Of a stretch of DNA of 64,000 nucleotides, positions 62,710 through 64,000 are shown in pieces. Both the position numbers and the translations under genes were made by a program. Below the pieces are notes generated by a model. The model was given only the letters and a program-made list of their open reading frames with translations, was not told the origin of the DNA and made no database searches. Each line of letters opens with the position of its first letter. The stretch's first letter is position 1. Source of the stretch: Agrobacterium rosae (GTDB lineage Bacteria > Pseudomonadota > Alphaproteobacteria > Rhizobiales > Rhizobiaceae); assembly GCF_002915175.1 (NCBI RefSeq), contig NZ_NXEJ01000012.1, positions 129,520 to 193,519 of the forward strand, in the 5' to 3' direction.

Positions 62710-63656
62710 GTACTGTTACCATTGAAAGCCGGCCGCTGAAGGCCGAGAAGAACTCCGTCTGGAGCAAGCGCTGGGACCGTTTTCGGCACAACAAGCTGGC
62801 GATGATTTCACTTGTTTTCCTGCTCGTCCTGACAATTGCCTGCGCAATGGCCGGCCCGATCGAATATTTCAGTGGCATCGATGCGAACGCGACCAATCTG
62901 CTGAGGCGTTTCAAACCACCGTCAGTCCAGCACTGGCTTGGAACTGACGAAATTGGACGCGATGTGCTGCTCCGTCTGCTGTATGGTGGGCAGGTGTCGA
63001 TCGCGGTCGGGCTGCTGGCTACGCTCATCACCGCAGCCATCGGCATCGCGATCGGCGTCACTGCCGGCTATATCGGTGGTCAGTTCGACAATATCCTGAT
63101 GCGGATCACAGACTGCATCATAGCGCTTCCGCTGATCCCCGTTCTGATCGTGCTTGGCGCGGTTGATCTCACCAAGCTCGGCCTCAGCCCGGATGCCGCG
63201 ACCTCGCCAACTGCGGTCTTCCTACGGATTGTCATCATTATCGCTCTGGTAGACTGGACCACCATCGCCAGGATAGGCCGGGCTGGAGCGATCGGCCTGC
63301 GGGATGTCGACTATGTCAGGGCGGCGAGCGTCAGCGGTGCCAAGGGTCGCTACAACGTCTTCGTCCATGTGCTGCCCAACATCGCCACGCCCTTGATCGT
63401 TGCGATGACGCTTTCGGTCGGACGTATCATCCTGTTTGAATCGACGCTCAGCTTCCTTGGTTTCGGTATCATTCCGCCGACGCCCACCTGGGGCAACATG
63501 CTGACCAATGCTCAACAGTTGATAATTTCCGCGCCAATGCTCGCCGTCTATCCCGGTCTGTTGATCTTCGCCACCGTGATGGCGGTCAATTTTGTCGGAG
63601 ATGGCGTTCGGTCGGCATTCGATCCACGGGCTGATTCCGGTTCGTCGGGGCATTAA
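62706..63656 (+). CDS. Dipeptide/oligopeptide-type ABC transporter permease (DppC-like)
   Basis: A 316-residue permease with the DppC/OppC N-terminal domain (WDRFRHNKLAMISLVFLLVLTIACAMAGPI), the conserved HWLGTDEIGRDVLLRLLYGGQVSIAVGL segment and the EAA loop DYVRAASVSGAKGRYNVFVHVLPNIATPLIVAM. The ATG overlaps the upstream stop. Confidence 0.93.
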   Translation: MSTVTIESRPLKAEKNSVWSKRWDRFRHNKLAMISLVFLLVLTIACAMAGPIEYFSGIDANATNLLRRFKPPSVQHWLGTDEIGRDVLLRLLYGGQVSIAVGLLATLITAAIGIAIGVTAGYIGGQFDNILMRITDCIIALPLIPVLIVLGAVDLTKLGLSPDAATSPTAVFLRIVIIIALVDWTTIARIGRAGAIGLRDVDYVRAASVSGAKGRYNVFVHVLPNIATPLIVAMTLSVGRIILFESTLSFLGFGIIPPTPTWGNMLTNAQQLIISAPMLAVYPGLLIFATVMAVNFVGDGVRSAFDPRADSGSSGH

Positions 63657-63690
63657 ACGTTTAAAACAGAAATCTAGGGAGGAGAACACG

Positions 63691-64000
63691 ATGACGTCTG
63701 TGAGATCAACCATCAAGAGATTTGCAAAGGCTGCGCTGACCGGGGTGGCGATAGCGGTTGCCGGCACTTCGAGCGCATCAGCGCAGGCAAACAAGAGCCA
63801 GCTTGTCGTTGGGCAGCTCCAGTTTCTGACTAATTTCCACCCGTTGATCCAGGTCAACAACACCAAAAGGCTGGTGGTCAACTATTCGCTTCGGCCGATG
63901 ACCGCCTTCGATCAGAATGTCGTCAATCAATGCATTCTTTGCGAGACGTTGCCAACCATCGAAAATGGGCTCGCAAAGATCGTTGATTTGCCCGACGGCA
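63691..64000 (+). CDS. ABC transporter substrate-binding protein (DppA/SBP_bac_5 type), partial
   Basis: The first 103 codons of a periplasmic binding protein; the window ends inside it. After a basic start and hydrophobic segment the signal peptide ends near GTSSASAQANKS. The mature start LVVGQLQFLTNFHPLIQVNNTKRLVVNYSLRPMTAFD has the SBP_bac_5 pattern. AGGGAGGAG precedes the ATG. It completes the Dpp-like importer. Its ligand, peptide or otherwise, cannot be judged from this part. Confidence 0.85.
   Translation, partial: MTSVRSTIKRFAKAALTGVAIAVAGTSSASAQANKSQLVVGQLQFLTNFHPLIQVNNTKRLVVNYSLRPMTAFDQNVVNQCILCETLPTIENGLAKIVDLPDG

Overview
The window reads as part of a large repABC-type plasmid (or plasmid-derived replicon) of a Rhizobiales bacterium, most likely of the Agrobacterium/Rhizobium group. 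The evidence is the repA-repB-repC replication and partition cassette on the minus strand with a counter-transcribed RNA between repB and repC. A LuxI-type traI and a complete trbBCDEJKLFGHI mating-pair operon run divergently from it, and two TraR-type (tra box) palindromes lie in the shared upstream region. This matches the arrangement known from Ti and related conjugative plasmids. No traR, traM or relaxase gene lies in this window. Assignments rest on reading the sequence and on recalled family features; no database search was run.

Layout. 1-320: a short (AGGGGG)n tract and no gene. 320-2483: Rrf2 regulator divergent from a thioredoxin-reductase-like flavoprotein and a methyltransferase. 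2548-6177: repCBA. 6540-16873: traI-trb. 17071-27858: an iron-uptake island with a FecI-type sigma factor, FecR, an STN-containing TonB receptor, binding protein, siderophore-interacting reductase, two FecCD permeases, an ATPase and an exporter-type ABC protein. A repeated promoter motif lies in front of fecR and the receptor. 27859-29450: IS and IclR gene wreckage. 29455-41515: a minus-strand block with an outer membrane protein, a double-glycine-leader peptide, a HlyD adaptor, a C39-peptidase ABC exporter, small envelope proteins and a sensor kinase/OmpR-type regulator pair. 42528-47519: an RND efflux pump and a TetR regulator. 47904-64000: a catabolic island with the LigI/LigJ/LigU-or-GalD/LigK lower pathway from 2-pyrone-4,6-dicarboxylate to pyruvate and oxaloacetate, a DctA-type transporter, a tandem-HTH LysR regulator, a TctC-type binding protein, a type I (VOC) extradiol dioxygenase, a CapA-like metallohydrolase and a Dpp-type ABC importer whose binding protein runs off the end.

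The most unusual structure is a 40-bp element of four xTGTT-like units spaced exactly 10 bp apart. It occurs six times, always in the same orientation relative to the gene behind it: the outer membrane protein, the peptide-exporter operon, a PepSY-like protein, a DUF3313 lipoprotein, the response regulator itself, and the RND pump. I infer a regulon of the encoded two-component system that ties secretion of a small glycine/serine/phenylalanine-rich peptide to envelope remodelling and efflux. The second point of interest is the catabolic island, which has a complete lower gallate/protocatechuate meta-cleavage route but no LigAB-type dioxygenase; a VOC dioxygenase of unknown substrate sits downstream instead.
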